Part shown: piece after piece, positions 9,721 to 22,611 of the stretch
How the letters are laid out: each line of letters opens with the position of its first letter
Position numbering within the stretch: the stretch's first letter is position 1
NCBI GenBank assembly: GCA_002914845.1
Contig: JXTC01000007.1
Span: 515,436-579,435 of the forward strand
Origin: Trema orientale
Lineage: Eukaryota > Streptophyta > Magnoliopsida > Rosales > Cannabaceae
Direction of reading: 5' to 3'
DNA length: 64,000 nucleotides
Notes under the pieces: model-generated
Seen by the model: the letters and a program-made list of their open reading frames with translations, nothing else
Told to the model about the DNA's origin: nothing
Database searches by the model: none
Program-made: the position numbers and the translations under genes

Positions 9721-12700
9721 ACGGCTTCAGATCTGTCTGGGATCATGCCTGTGTTAATTTTCAGTGTTTAAAAATGTTTTGAAAATAGTTTTGATAAATA
9801 CCTCATATATCACTTTGGAACTGGCTAGATAAGTTACTTTTGCTCCACTTCTTTCCAAGTCCTCTCTTAAACCTCTTTAAAGTGAAATTCTAGTGCCTTT
9901 GAGATGGTGATTTCCTAAGAATGTTAGTCTCGGAAGTATCGGGTTGACACGAAACTATTGATTTCTGCTCTTAGCGTAATCCTTCATTTTGAATAGACGT
10001 TTGTTCTTGTATTCTTCCATCCATTCAGGGTGTAGACTACATGAACCTCATAGGTTCTAAGGTAGCAATCCTGTTTCTTGGCTCTTGGTTGTTGTGCTTT
10101 GATTCCCTTGTGGGTTGTCTATATGTTGTCTCTTGGGTTTTGTTATCGCTTTTGTTTGCAGCATTTGATTGTAGTTGTATCTTCTTGGAGATTTTTGCTT
10201 GTGATACACTGGTTTAGTGTTTGCACTTCAATGATGTGGCTTAACTTTATTGGTGTTTATTAGACTGAGATGTTACTTTCTTGGGATTGACATCTTTGTG
10301 ATCACTTGATTTAAATACATCATGACTTGGCTCTATGTTTGAGTGTTTGCATTGCTGATACTTTTTGCATAGCATGCTCATTGATTAAGTGATTAGTTTG
10401 GTGATTTAAGATATTATTTAACTGTGGTAATTGCATTTCTCTAATTTCATCAAGTTTTGTTATTGTGGTTCTTTGAATGAAGATTTTTGACTCGTTGAGA
10501 GTTTAGTTGGGTTTAAAACTGAGTCATTTGATTTTAGAACTTTTGAAGATTTCAAGTTGACAATTAACATTTTAAATGGTGTAGACCTTTGTATTTGACC
10601 AAAGTGACATGTTTGTTTTCAAAAGGATTATGAGCATTTTAAACTCGGGTATTAGTTGGGTAAAATTAATACACTTTTTCAAAAGAGCTATTGTTTTAAA
10701 CTAATATGCTACTTTGAGACTAAGCCTTGTGAAACTACCAACCTATTCATATACTAGTGAGATTTTATTTTACATTAGGTAGTGTTGATTTGAAGGACCT
10801 CTAGAGCAAAGTAAATTATTTTTATGAATGTATATACGTAAATCAAACTTTTCAAGTACCTTCTCTAATTTTTGGGCTTAGTAGATTTACTAAACATTTT
10901 TCAGCCCCTACTTAATACTTGATTTGAGATTTAATGAATACTTTCACAGGTTTACTTGAAAAATAAATGGACGTAAGTTCCTTAAAAAAGGTTTTGAATA
11001 AGGATATTCACAAGTTTGACTACTTGGTAAACTTTGGTGCAGATTGAAAATGATTTTGGTAGAAAATCTTTAGCTTCACGCGTGTGTTTGAAGATTTTTA
11101 TCTGTGATTTTCTCTAGAATGTATTGCTTAGAGAATGAAAATTGATATGACTGTTTGCATTACAGAAATCCTAGTTGGGTGAAAACGTTTGAATTGAGAA
11201 TTTTGATTTAAATTCTGTGAAGCTTGTCACTTGTGCCTTGTGCATTCGATGGTCCAAATTGCATGTTCTTCTAAGTTTTCCTTGATGTGGTTTATTTTAT
11301 GGTTAATGCATGGTTCTTTGGTGTTTGTTGGATTGTTTAGCCATTGTGATTCATGCTAGCCCGATTTCTCACAGTGTGAACAAAATTGCATTAGAGTTAT
11401 GCAGAACTTGTTTTAATTGGAGTTTGGGCATTGTATAATTGGTTTTGACCGATCCCTCTAGTGTTAGGAAAACTAGGGAGGAGAATGAGACTTTGATTTT
11501 CAAATCAATGAATGGTACTGAGTTACATGCCTTAACTTTATATTTGATGGATTTTGAGTTGTAAATATTAGTATGTGATTTCCTTCTTGAAGGTTTAATT
11601 GTAGCTTTCTAATTCATGTAGCCTATGTATATGTTAATTAGTTTGTTATGTCTAGTATGAATCTCCATTAACTATTAATATTTATTTTGAAGGATTCAAG
11701 TAAGAATTGGTGTTTGTTTTACCCGCTTTGAGAAAATATTTTGATAAGGTTTCACACTTTAATATTTTCTACACTATACCCAATCTTTCCCTATATATTT
11801 TGAAAAAAAAAATATGAACTTTCAAACTTTTTGAGAAACTTGTTTGACTATTTTGGGAAATATTTTTGGAATTCTACGAAAACCTCCCATTGTATTTAGT
11901 TATAATTTGGATTGAGGCCCAAATATTTTATTCGTTCTGGAAGAAAAATCAACTATCTTGATTTAAATATGGCCTCGTTTGTCATTTTTACCAAGTAATT
12001 ATGGGGGTAAAGAAATAAATGTCTGTTTTGTTGGTTATGTGAAACAAGCTAGTGTCTTTTTCATGCCTTTCCCATTGGTTTTAATAAATGATCATCATGT
12101 ATAACTCAACTTTATAGGTTAAGCTTGTGACTATTAGAGATTTTCATCATATATGCATGGGATGAAGCTTTTTCAAAATGTTGATCTTGAGTTAAATCTA
12201 AATCCCTTATTTGGTTTAAATTATATATAACATGATTATTGTTATATGACTAATAATAATTGGACTAAGACTACTCATGGATTTTACCTTAAGAGTTATT
12301 GGACTCTACTTATATATTATAAAAAGATACTCGTAGTTCAGGTTTGGTTTACCTTTAGCCAAAGAGAAACCATATTGTGAACTAGTGTAGTATTCCTAGG
12401 CCCCAACACTTTTTACGTTCAATGTTTTCGAAAAAAAAATTTCAAAATTGTTAGTTAAAAATTGAAAAGAGGTTTTATAGGTGACATGCGTCACTCGAGG
12501 GTGGTACCAGACAGCCTATCCTATTAGAACCTTATTTCTGGGGCATAAAGTGTCAATTTCAGTTGTCATATGCATATTTCCAGGACATTGGATTGTGTCC
12601 ATGGAGTTTTCTTTATATCAAGGACTTGTAGAGTCTTTGGTTCAGCATTCGTTTTGGTTTTCTTTGATGAGATTTTACGCTGGATAAAAGGTTTGAAATG

Positions 12701-13512
12701 CTTTTGAAATTTCTCATGTTTGGATGCTTGCATTTGAGATTGAAGTATGTAGTAATGTTTTGCGTTAGTGATTTCCAGTTTGGGTGCTCTAGTCTTGTAT
12801 TTGACTAGAAGTGGATTGCGTTCGGTGTTATTCCTTGTTCTAATCAGAGAATGGAAAATGGTTGTGAACCATTAAACTCTCTTTGTCACCTTCGATCTCT
12901 AAGCTCGTTTATCTTGTTTGGTGTAACACAAGGATCCTTGTTCTTTGTCTTAAACTCTATTCGGTTGTGTTCTGTGCTTGGGAAGGAAACTCATGTTAGA
13001 GTCACTGACTCCAAGATTGTCTAGGACCAGGAACTAGTTGCAGATAAGTGGAATGTCCCAGGAGATTGTTGATCTGGTTTGATCAGGGGGATGGTATTCT
13101 TATATCTGGCATTTAGTCTGTTGTTCTAGTTTGGTGCCTTACAATCAGTGTTCAGAGTCATGTGTTTCCAGCTTCTAGTCATAATTATCATTGTTATCTT
13201 TTCATCACTTATATACTTGAGGTTGTCATTTTTAACTATGTGTGGTGAGATTCATGTACCTATTGTTGAGACATCTTATAATTTCGTATCTCTCCATGTA
13301 CGTCCTTATACCATACCATAGTGCGGTACCGTATGTTGGCGGAATTTTGATGCCAAGTAAGGGTTATCTGTTTCAGACGTTTTCATTAACGAGTATTCGG
13401 TTTAATACTCTTAAATTCTATAGTCGAGTGTTCACTACACTTCCAGTGACTATTTCTTTCAATTTTGTTTATACTCTCGATCTGTGCTTGAATTTCGGGA
13501 TGAAATTTCTAT
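9721..13512 (+). mobile_element. Interior of the LARD-like element, without coding capacity
   Basis: T-rich sequence with scattered short open frames (10078-10263, 12481-12687, 13242-13514), none showing CCHC, protease, RT, RNase H or integrase motifs. Parts from about 10700 to 11340 match the relic at 33.2-33.9 kb, which shows that this non-coding interior is a repeated family and not unique host DNA. Confidence 0.75.
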
Positions 13513-13521
13513 AAGGAGGGG
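13513..13521 (+). other. Polypurine tract
   Basis: AAGGAGGGG just before the 3' LTR start at 13526; the plus-strand priming site. The preceding 'ttcgggatgaaatttct' is typical of gypsy-type 3' ends. Confidence 0.8.
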
Positions 13522-13525
13522 TGAA

Positions 13526-13607
13526 TGTTAAAATCCATTTTTTTAAGGGTCAGATGGCCTTTTGACCTTATAATATTTAAAAATAAAATTATATTATATT
13601 ATATATA

Positions 13608-13648
<41 letters not shown>

Positions 13649-15812
13649 TCTTCCCCCTCCTGATCCCACCTTCTCTCTCTCGCTCTCACTCATCGTTCTC
13701 GGCCGAAGGAGGACGAATGGATGCCGGAGCTGCCGCAGCCACCGTCCAGTCCACCAGACCACTGGCGGAGTCCTCCCGTGCTGCCAGTAACTCATCCCAC
13801 CGGTCCCCAGTCACCGCCGAGCTCCCCAACGCCGAAAAACACTGTTTTGACCGCGGAGGAATTTTGAATTTCCGGCGACGATTCCGACAGTTTCAGGTCA
13901 TGTTCTTGGGCTTGTTGGGTTCGTATCATCGAGAAGAACGTCAAGGTATATATCTCGCGATCCCATTTTGCCCGGATTGAAAGTTGCTATTTTGGGTATT
14001 TTGAGTTTCGAATTTTAGTTTTCGATCCGACCGTTAAATTTCGTTTTTGTTATTATTTTTGGAATCTACTCGGAAAATAGAGAAGTTTAATATATATATA
14101 TATATTGAATATATTTGGTGACCGGCATGAAAATCAATATCTAACGGCTTAGATTCTGTTTAGTTTTGTGTGACACTGGTCCGGTGTCGGGCCGGACCCG
14201 AATTGGTCGAGTCATATATCTAACTTATTTATTTTGGACATTAGGAATTCAATGAAGAGGTCCCCTCATTGATTCAAAGCTCCATTGCAGAGTTGGTTTT
14301 TTCCCAAGCGAGCGATCGAGGGCGTGGAATTAGTTCCCGGCTCTCCGAGTGATCGTCCAACGGCACCTTGAGGATCCAATAGTATGGTACCGCTATTCTA
14401 GTGAGGTAGGGATTCGGTTACCTCTATTTTACATCATTTTTGAATAAAACTTATTTCCTGCAATATATGAGGACAAATGTGATTTTTGAACTCCTTTGGA
14501 TATATGTGGTGGAATTGAATTGTATTGTATATATTGAATTGCTCTGGGACTTTTTCTGAGTGCATTTTATTTTTGGATATGTTAAAATAGGGCCGTTATG
14601 CTGTCCATTTTTCTATAAAAATTTAATCAACTATTTTATTAAAAACCAGAGCATCATTTGAACTTAAATTACTACATGGCTACTTTTACACATTAGTTCA
14701 GAGTACACGTGTCATAGGATCACACATGAGTCCCAGATTAGCATCATGAGATTTTTACAGTGAGGTGCTGCGGCCCCATCAACGATGCAGAGTCCGTGAA
14801 CCCACACGGAGTATTTTTTCTAATTACCTCCCCATTTGGCAGGTGTAGACAATGCGGTTGCCCCTCAAGGTTTGGTAGGCAACACACGGGTGTCCCCTCC
14901 GGTTATGGGCTAGGTGTCAGGCAGGCTGTATAGCACACGTAGTGCCAACACCCTAGCTTTCATTGATGAGAGGTGGTGAACTCATGGGTATAGGTAGATT
15001 TGTGTCATGTATTTATGGACTGATTGATTTTCAGATATCATATTTTCTATATAAATATATATGTGCATACGGACTGCCGGTTTGGATATTTTTATGAATA
15101 TATGCACATATGATTTCGCAAAGTTGTTTTGGATTAAACTAACCATGCAGGGGCTTTCCATCACTAAAAAGGTTTTTAAATGAGGTAACAGTTTCTCTAC
15201 TGAGCTTTCGAGCTCACCCCTTCTATTTTCCTCCCTGTCAGGTGGTTCATTCGAGTTAGTTGTCTTGATAGCCAGACAAGTCGCTTGGTTTATATTGCAG
15301 TCTTACTCCCATTCCTTTTTGGTTGGTACCTTTTCTTTTCTCACTCATTCCCTATTTCTAACTATTTAGCCAAGTTCATTGATTCTACTAAGTAAATATA
15401 TGAGGATGTATTTACTACTATTTGAGGATTTGGTATACAAACGGGACACTATAGTTCCCAAGGAGTATATTTTCAAAGTTTTAAGTACTTGGAATTTTGA
15501 TTAACTCTGTAAATCAATTCTTGGACTTTCCGACTTAAGATTTGCGAATTTCATTTTAATCAATATTAAAGTTTTTATTAAACCAAGTTTTCGTACAAAT
15601 TAACTATGTTTTATTAAATTTTAATTGGCATACCTTTCTTAATAAATTAAACTAAAGATGAGCTCCTTTTTATATAAAATTTCTAAGGATTCAAGGACAA
15701 AAATGAAAAATCCAAGTACTTGCTTTTCCCCGAATTTTGTAAAATTCTTTATTTATATTAGTTTAGACTCAAAATTACCAAAAGTCACAGCTTAAGATTT
15801 TGGGTTGTAACA
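13526..15812 (+). repeat. 3' LTR, full length (about 2.29 kb)
   Basis: Begins TGTTAAAATCC and ends GTTGTAACA. TATATATAA at 13602-13610, just before a (CT)n run at 13612-13642, is the likely LTR promoter. The open frame at 13525-13980 comes from this pyrimidine-rich leader and shows no domain. The internal motif 'gagctttcgagctcacccc' at 15200-15218 is shared with the 5' LTR. Confidence 0.88.
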
Positions 15813-16562
15813 TGTTTGACCATATAATTTTGGGAGAGATATCTCCAATCCGTTTGTGATGACGCATCTAAGTTAACTATTCTTCCCCAGTTCGAGTTTG
15901 GCATATGGGAGTGTTAAGGTCCTGCAATTAATTTGGACACGTAATATATATCGAGGGTAAATTCTCCTTTAATCCAAATTTACCACTTGTATTAATCATC
16001 CTAAATATGTAGTTATATACCAAATAACATAGCGTTTTGGTTAGGCTATTTTTCATGATGCATGATATGGCTTTGTCTCTTTATAAGTTTGCACGAAACT
16101 TGGCAATATAATAGGATATATAGTACGTTCGATCACCTTTGGCCAAGATTTTTGACAAGCCACAATTTATTAATTAACCTAGGTAACGTAATTGTCACAC
16201 TATTCTGTTACTTAATATTTTAACTAGTGATACTGGTTATAAACTTTAGTCACACCCCAAAACCTAAAATACTATATGTTCACAATATATAGTTGTCAGC
16301 CATATATATAATGTGCAACAAATTAAGAACAATGATCATAACATTGTATCATTAGTTAGAACTTTTTTATAGCTGGTATTAGTTTTATTTTGTTAAGACA
16401 AAAAAAATTAAATGAAATATGGAAATTTTCCTCAAATTGATGCTTAAAAGATTAGTATTTAAATATAAAAAATGACACCCAATAAACTCTTCTCTAAGAA
16501 ATGACACCGAGTAAACACTAATAGACCTAGTGTGGAAATTTTTCTCAAATTTATACTCACAT
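15813..16562. other. AT-rich spacer between LTR elements
   Basis: No open frame of note and no recognised repeat. It separates the 3' LTR from the solo LTR starting at 16563. Confidence 0.5.
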
Positions 16563-18699
16563 TGTGAAACCCCACCCATTTTATTTTAATATAATAATAT
16601 TTTTTAAGTGGTGGGACCCACAATATTTTTAAATAAAAAAAACTCTTTCTTTCTTTCTTCTTTTCCTTTCTCTCTCTCTCCTCATGACTCCCTCTCGGTT
16701 CTCTCTCTCTCTTTGACCACCAAAATGCCAAATTTCGGCAGACCTCCGATGAGGCACCTCTTGTCAACGTCGAGCAGTGCTGCCACTTGGAATTGGAAGC
16801 CTAGGACCAGACGAAGCTAGCACCACCGGTCCTGAAACGCCTCCGTTCGCCGCCGGTGACGCCGGGAAGCCGCAACTGTTTTTCCGACTTCGGCACCGAT
16901 TTCGGCTACGTTTCGCTATGGAACTGGTCGAATTCAATTTCTCTTGTTATGATCTTTCACGTGGTATATATATGTCAACTCAACTTTGCCCAAATTGAAT
17001 TTTTCCATTGTCGAATAATTTTGAGCTATTTTAGTTTTGTATTAAAATTTTCTAATCCGACCGTCAGATCGTAAAATAAACCTCATATTTGTGATGTACT
17101 CGTAAAATTAAGAATTCTGATATATATTTTGACTATGCTTGGTGATGAGCACAAAAATCTAAGTCTGATGGCTAAGATTCGCCTCAATTTGCGTGTCATG
17201 GGCTCGGGTCGAATCAGTCAAGTTATATATCTAACCTAGCATTTTTCGGTGCTCCGAATTCAGTGGTAAAGTCCCTTTCACAATCTAAAACTCCGATTGA
17301 AAATCGAATTTTCAAACCTATCGATCAAATGTTCGAAAACGACACCCGACCTCCGAACGACACCCAAATGATGCCAGACATCCTCTATAGCACCCTAACT
17401 TTATTTGAACACTCGATTGAGATAGGGGCTCAATTATCTGATTTTATATATGATTTAATTTAAATTTTGCATTATGACTATTTTGTGAAAAATCATGAAT
17501 AAAATGATATTTTGATAAACTGTTGGAAAATCTTGGATTATTCTAGAATTGAACTGTGTGACTTCTATTCATATTTATAAAATCGTGATTTTGGGATGAT
17601 TCGGCAGATTTGCTGCTAGTGGTACAGTAAATTCCAGAATAATACTAAGTCGAGTTTTAAAGCATGATTTGGTTATGTGTTGCATGGTTATTACATATCT
17701 TGTTACAAGTTGTACATATCATAGGATCACACATGAGATATTTCTTAGGCATCGCGGTGAATTTAGGCGGCCAGTATTTCCACCCTAGAGCTTGTAAACC
17801 CACGCGGGGTCTTCTGATTATTCCCATTCGGTAGGTGTCGACATTCAGTTGCCCCTTCGGTTCAGTAGGCTTAGACACATGAATGTCCCTTCGATTTTCT
17901 GGGATAGGTATCAGGCAGAGAGTACTTAGTACACATAGCACAAGTTACTCTGGTTTGTGATGAGAGAATGTGAGCTCATGGGATGGGATGATTTATGATA
18001 TGTATAAATTTATGTTTATGGTTTTGGTTTTGAATATTTGATTATTCTGGATTTCAATTATTTTATAAACTCAGTTTATAAATGGATTTTGGAAAAAGGT
18101 ATTAACTATGCAGGTTTGTTAAAAATTGCATCCATTCACAAAGGTAATTGAGTTTCTACTGAACATTCATGTGCTCACCCCCTACTTCCTCATATATTCA
18201 TGCGTTGATTTATTTTGTGGTAATTGTTCTGGTGGCTTGACAAGCATGTTTGATATATGCTTGTAGTTCCAATCCCCTTCATTGGTTGGTTCGTACTCTG
18301 TATCATCTTTTCTTTCCTATTCCAAATTTATTTAGCCAATAGTAGTATATTTACTAAGTGGATTTATGAAGATAATTTTGCTATTAAATTGAGCTCTTAG
18401 AAATACAAAAGATTTTATGTAAATTGTTTGGACATTGGGTTCATTTTATTAAACTTCATGATTTTAAATAAAAAGTTTCTAATTGAATTAAATGGAATTA
18501 CTCTAAATATTAAGTGTATATTTTCTAGAGAAATTAAAAGTAATGAGAGGATTCCCACTTTTGAATTTTACCTACTTTTGAGGACTAAAAATTAGAATTT
18601 TAAATATTAAATTTTCTGGAATTTTATAAAAATTACTGTTTATCATTGTTTCAATTTAAAATTATTAAAAGTCACGGCTTTGGAATTTCGGTCGTGACA
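16563..18699 (+). mobile_element. Solo LTR of a second gypsy-like family
   Basis: Begins TGTGAAACCCCACCC and ends TTCGGTCGTGACA, with the same internal landmarks as the other LTRs here: a CT-rich leader near 16660-16715, a GC-rich block near 16720-16930, and 'gctcacccc' at 18173-18181. No primer-binding site follows the end and no polypurine tract precedes the start, so it stands alone. 'cacat' lies directly before the start and again at 18698-18702, overlapping the end by two bases; this may be the target duplication if the end is slightly eroded. Open frames at 16608, 16777, 16856 and 17263 are LTR sequence. Confidence 0.75.
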
Positions 18700-19586
18700 C
18701 ATGTCATGAAAAATACTGTTCATCTAGTTATCACGAAAGTGGACTAGAAATTGACTATTTTTTATTCGATTCTCTCAAAGTATTTAAAATCTATTCTTAA
18801 GTGAAAGACAAAATTGGAATGGCAGTTACAAGTTGTCATGTTTTGAAAATGTATTATCAACTTATCGTCAATTTTATTGAAATATATTTTTCATATTGTA
18901 CACTATCATATTATTACTACAAATTAGAAAATAAAAACAAAAAGAATCCATCAAGAAAATACTATTTTTCTAAAATTGTACTAATTTTAACAAATATTAA
19001 AACATCATGATTCATAAACATAGGTTCGCATACTTCAAAGGGAAATGGACATGGATAGTACAGCAGGTTTGGGATAAAATGACTTTTTTTAGGACTCTTT
19101 TTAAATGACTTTTTTAAGATAACCTTAATTGCTTCAACATGTGAGTTTGAACAAAAGCCCTGCCTGATAACAACAAAGAGAGGAGAGAGAGTGTTAGAAA
19201 GGAGGGAGAAAAAAAAAGATCCGATAAAGAAAACAGACTATAACCTGCAATTTTTTGATACTTAAACTTCTATAAAACCCATATTTTATTCTCTAATCTT
19301 TTTATCCTTTACTCACGATTTCGCTTCATTTTCACCTGGAAATAACGTGAAAACTCGTTTTTTTTGAAAAAAAAAAATCTATCGAATTCAATTTGTCAAT
19401 AAAATAGTTATCTCTGGTCATAACACCCTCAAGAAATAATAATTTCTTCGAATAATTTCTTCGATTCGCTTGTATGAGATTGCCATGTTAGCAATTTCGA
19501 CGCTCACGGTAGGTCATTATTTTGGTAATTATATATGTTGTTCACAAATTTATGGAAGTTGTTTAGTGAACATATTAGGTCTCTAA
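18700..19586. other. AT-rich spacer
   Basis: No supported gene. 18801-19010 is open for 69 codons but has no domain and is AT-driven. 19180-19215 is purine-rich. Confidence 0.5.
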
Positions 19587-19745
19587 GGGTGCGTTTGGTA
19601 TAGGATTCGAATCCTATTCTTTAAATTCAGAAACAACTTTCATGTAGAAAGTTGGAAGGATAAATATTTTATCCTTCCAACTTTCTATGTAAAAACTGTT
19701 TCTGGATTTGAAGAATAGGATTCGAATGTTGTACCAAACGTGCCC
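19587..19745. mobile_element. Tourist-like MITE forming a near-complete hairpin
   Basis: Ends GGGTGCGTTTGGTA and TACCAAACGTGCCC are inverted repeats flanked by TAA on both sides (19584-19586 and 19746-19748), the 3-bp target duplication of PIF/Harbinger elements. The two arms, about 75 bp each, pair almost throughout, so the 159-bp element is nearly all foldback. It has no coding capacity. Confidence 0.88.
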
Positions 19746-20808
19746 TAAATTAGTGATAATTTCAGATGTCATTTTCTGGATATGAAAAAAAAGTGTATTA
19801 TTTGACCCCAAAAAATACACTATTTGACATGTTAGATATTACCCCGTTAATTGTGACTATAAATATACAGTTTGAGGAAAGAAAGAAAGAAATATATCAA
19901 ATTCTCTTCTAAAAATGCGGAAAAAATAATTTTATGGTTTCACTGTAGCAATCATTTGAAGTTTTCTACAATGTTCACCAGGAAAAAAAAAAAGAAAAAG
20001 AAAAAGATGGATTTGGCAGAGATGAGGGAAAAAGTTGAGAAGGACTTTAGAAACTCGTTTATTTTTCTCACCCAAAGTCCTGAAAAGGTCAAAAAAATGT
20101 CAAAGAAAAGAAAAATCGTTTTCAAAATATCTCTTAAAAAAATCTTCTCTCTCAAAACACTACTATCTATCTCCATTCCCCTACCTCAAAATGCCAAAAA
20201 TTATTTTGCATCTATTAATATATTTTTCTTTGGATAAATCTATTAATATGTTTTCATTATCAAGCCATGAGCATGTAATTTTTTTCAAATTTATTGAAAA
20301 TAAAACTAGAAAGATATAAAATAAGAAGACACAAAATAAAGAGTCAAGAATATATTTTTCTCAAAAAGGAAAAAAGTAAAAAAAAAAAAAACTAATGAGT
20401 ATATATATAGGGAACTAATACAATAAGTTTTTTTTTTTTTATTCATTATTGGTAGGTATCAATTTTGATCACTAGATTTTAATCTAATAATTATAATTAA
20501 TTATATTAGAATAAATTCCAATGTGAATTAAATGATAATATTTATATTTGTAATAATTAAATTTAAAGGTCAAAATTAATGTAATGAATAAAGAAAAAAT
20601 ACTTACTAGCTCTCCTTATAAATATATATATATATATATTGAAGTGTTAAATGGCCATATATATTGAGAAAGAAAAATAATTTTATTTAAGACAGTAATA
20701 AGGAGCAACGTTCGGGGTAAAATAGTCAGAGCACAAAATTAAGTTAGTTACGGTTGAAGGACATGAGCCACCGCGCGCTTTCACTACAGCTCTTCATTTC
20801 AATTTTTT
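19746..20808. other. AT-rich spacer upstream of the coiled-coil gene
   Basis: The lysine-rich open frame at 19872-20237 and its overlaps arise from A-rich DNA and show no domain. The promoter of the gene at 20968 should lie in the last few hundred bases, but I cannot point to a convincing TATA box. Confidence 0.4.
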
Positions 20809-20962
20809 TGTCTCTCTCTAGCTTCTCTCCGCATTCTTGAGTTTCTCTCTCTAGATTTCCTCTGCGTTCTTGAATTTCTCTCTCTTGCTTCTCTCTGCAT
20901 TCTTGAGTTTCTCTCTCTAGCTTTTCTCTGCGTTCTTGAGTTTCTCTCTCTAAATTCTCTGG
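20809..20962 (+). repeat. 33-bp minisatellite in a probable 5' leader
   Basis: About four and a half units of a CT-rich 32-33 bp repeat ('tttctctctctagcttctct' then 'gcattcttgag' with variants), ending just before the ATG at 20968. Because 33 is divisible by 3, the minus strand stays open and encodes an 11-residue repeat (RERNSRTQRKA); this is a by-product. Confidence 0.75.
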
Positions 20963-20967
20963 ATAAG

Positions 20968-22398
20968 ATGAAGAGAGGAAGAAGCGAAGTCATGGAATCA
21001 AGGTATTTCTTTTAATCGTTCTTAAATTTCCGTTATTTTATAAAACCCTTGGCCTTGGTGTTTGGTTCCCGAGAAAATATATGCTTTCTTCGTTGATTAT
21101 ATGTGCGTGATGTGTTTATCTGTGATTCTGGTTTTATTCGTTGATATAGGACTATGATCACAACTCACAAGAGACCCATGCACTTAAGATAAGCACAGAG
21201 TATAACTCAAAGTCTTTGGTTAGGGTTTGTTAATCGTTTTCAACTAGCACATTTAGAAGTTTAAAGTGTTTGATTATTCATTTCAATCTTGAAATGACAA
21301 CATATATTAAGTTTAAAGTGTTTGATTATTCATTGTTTAGCCATGTGTTCTTTAATAGTCGAACTTCCCCTGTTTTAATAGTCAGTTTTTGTTTTATTCC
21401 TGAGAATACTCCACTAACTTAAGTTTCCACTAACTTTTTAAAATTTTTATTTAATTACTTTATTTATGACTTCTTACTTTTCAGTGACTCAGACGAAATG
21501 AGAGTCAAGATACGAAAATTGGCGGATTATGTGGAGAGAACTCATACGACGGTTGATGGTCTGAACAAGAGACATGCACACCATCAAGTACGGAGCATAA
21601 AGGAGTGTTTACATCGTACGAAGAGGAAGATTCAAAACATGAAAAATAAGTCCAGCAAACTCAACAAGTTCCATGTGGGGATGAGGCACCGTAGAGAAAA
21701 GCTGCGGAACCTTAGAAAGAATCATGATGAGCTAATGCAGAAGAGACAGGACTTGGAAAAGGTCATTAAAGATATTTCTAATGGAAGGTCCGTTTTCCCA
21801 ACTTTTCGATCTGACATGGAAGATTTTTTGGGAAATTTGAAACATTTTAAGATACAAAAAAGGAAGGAGGATATGATTTTCAGGAGCAATAATTTGTTGG
21901 AACCCCGTCACGTGGACAGCATAATCAAATCGGCATCAACCCTCTCTAAGGGTATGGTTGAGTTGCTCCTGCTTATCAAATCGAAGACGAATCTTTTCAA
22001 AATAATGAAGCTTACGCTGCCAGAGCTTGAGCTGAATGAAGGATCGGTTCTCATTAGAAAAAGGCATTTCTCTGCTGAACTTTGCATATAAAAAGGTGAG
22101 AGAATTCTATCCGGAAGAAAATGTGAGAAGAATCACAGAGAGGGATGAGAGAGCTCTCATTAATCTGTTATTTGAGGAGATTTTGAAAATGGAACTGGCC
22201 TTTCATGTTCCGAGCCTGCCTGGGAGGAGTATTCCCAAATCTGAATTTGTGAAAAAGGTGGCTGATATTCTGGGAACTCTTGAGCCAAAGATTGATGAGA
22301 TCAGAAACAAGATGATAAGGTTGGAAAGTAAGAATATGAAGAAGCTGAAAGAGAAACTATACACTGAGATTGAACGAGAATGGAAGTGCTTGAGATGA
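20968..22398 (+). pseudogene. Coiled-coil protein gene of unknown family, frameshifted near the middle
   Basis: Exon 1 is 20968-21002 (MKRGRSEVMES), with donor GTATTT. The acceptor TTTTCAG at 21478-21484 leads into exon 2 at 21485. The join is in phase and reads SDSDEMRVKIRKLADYVERT. Residues about 20-110 are Lys/Arg/Glu-rich and helical, with heptad-like spacing, probably a coiled coil. The first frame stops at 22091. From about 22040 a different frame continues with LNFAYKKVREFYPEENVRRI to a stop at 22398, also highly charged and helical. No intron fits the change, so one base has been gained or lost between about 22045 and 22075. I do not recognise the family. A sequencing error would restore a protein of about 310 residues, so it could still be functional. 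Confidence 0.55.
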
Positions 22399-22611
22399 CA
22401 ATGAAGATGAAAGCTCGAATGAAGTGTGGGTTATAGCATACTCCCATCATTTCTGAGGTGGACAGGCAGTTATATAGTAGTTTGTGAAGAAGTGCAAGAA
22501 TGGAAGAACTTGACATGATAATGAAGATGAAAGCTCAAATGAAGTGTGGGTTATAGCATACTCCCATCAGTTGCTGAGGTGGACGGGCAGTTATATAGTA
22601 GTTTGTGAAGA
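22386..22611 (+). repeat. Tandem duplication of about 115 bp at the gene's 3' end
   Basis: The block from 'aagtgcttgagatgacaatg' (22385) to the 'tagtttgtgaaga' near 22493 recurs from about 22501 to 22611 with a few substitutions. The first copy contains the stop codon at 22396-22398; the second lies in the 3' flank. Confidence 0.85.

Larger units (their letters stand above)
8126..15812 (+). mobile_element. Non-autonomous LTR retrotransposon (LARD-like) with a truncated 5' LTR
   Basis: The 3' LTR spans 13526-15812 (about 2.29 kb, TGTTAAAATCC to GTTGTAACA). The 5' LTR keeps only its last 1.58 kb (8126-9704), which aligns with 14231-15812. Right after the 5' LTR is a primer-binding site and right before the 3' LTR a polypurine tract, so these are two LTRs of one element and not separate insertions. 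The 3.8 kb interior has no gag or pol open frame, and the few open frames of 60-90 codons there match nothing I recognise. This fits a large retrotransposon derivative mobilised in trans by a gypsy-type partner. Differences between the LTRs (several per cent, with small indels) mean it is not recent. Confidence 0.85.

Noticed and set aside
13525-13980. 151-codon open frame at the 3' LTR start
   Set aside because: LTR leader sequence that recurs inverted at 6763-7439; Ser/Leu repeats come from (CT)n.
16558-18702. Perfect 5-bp target duplication for the solo LTR
   Set aside because: CACAT is present on both sides but overlaps the canonical LTR end by two bases, so it is reported only as possible.
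19872-20319. Overlapping lysine-rich open frames
   Set aside because: A-rich low-complexity DNA, no domain, no splice or promoter support.
20799-20993. Minus-strand open frame with an RERNSRTQRKA repeat
   Set aside because: It is the complement of a 33-bp CT-rich minisatellite in a plus-strand leader; the period divisible by three keeps it open.
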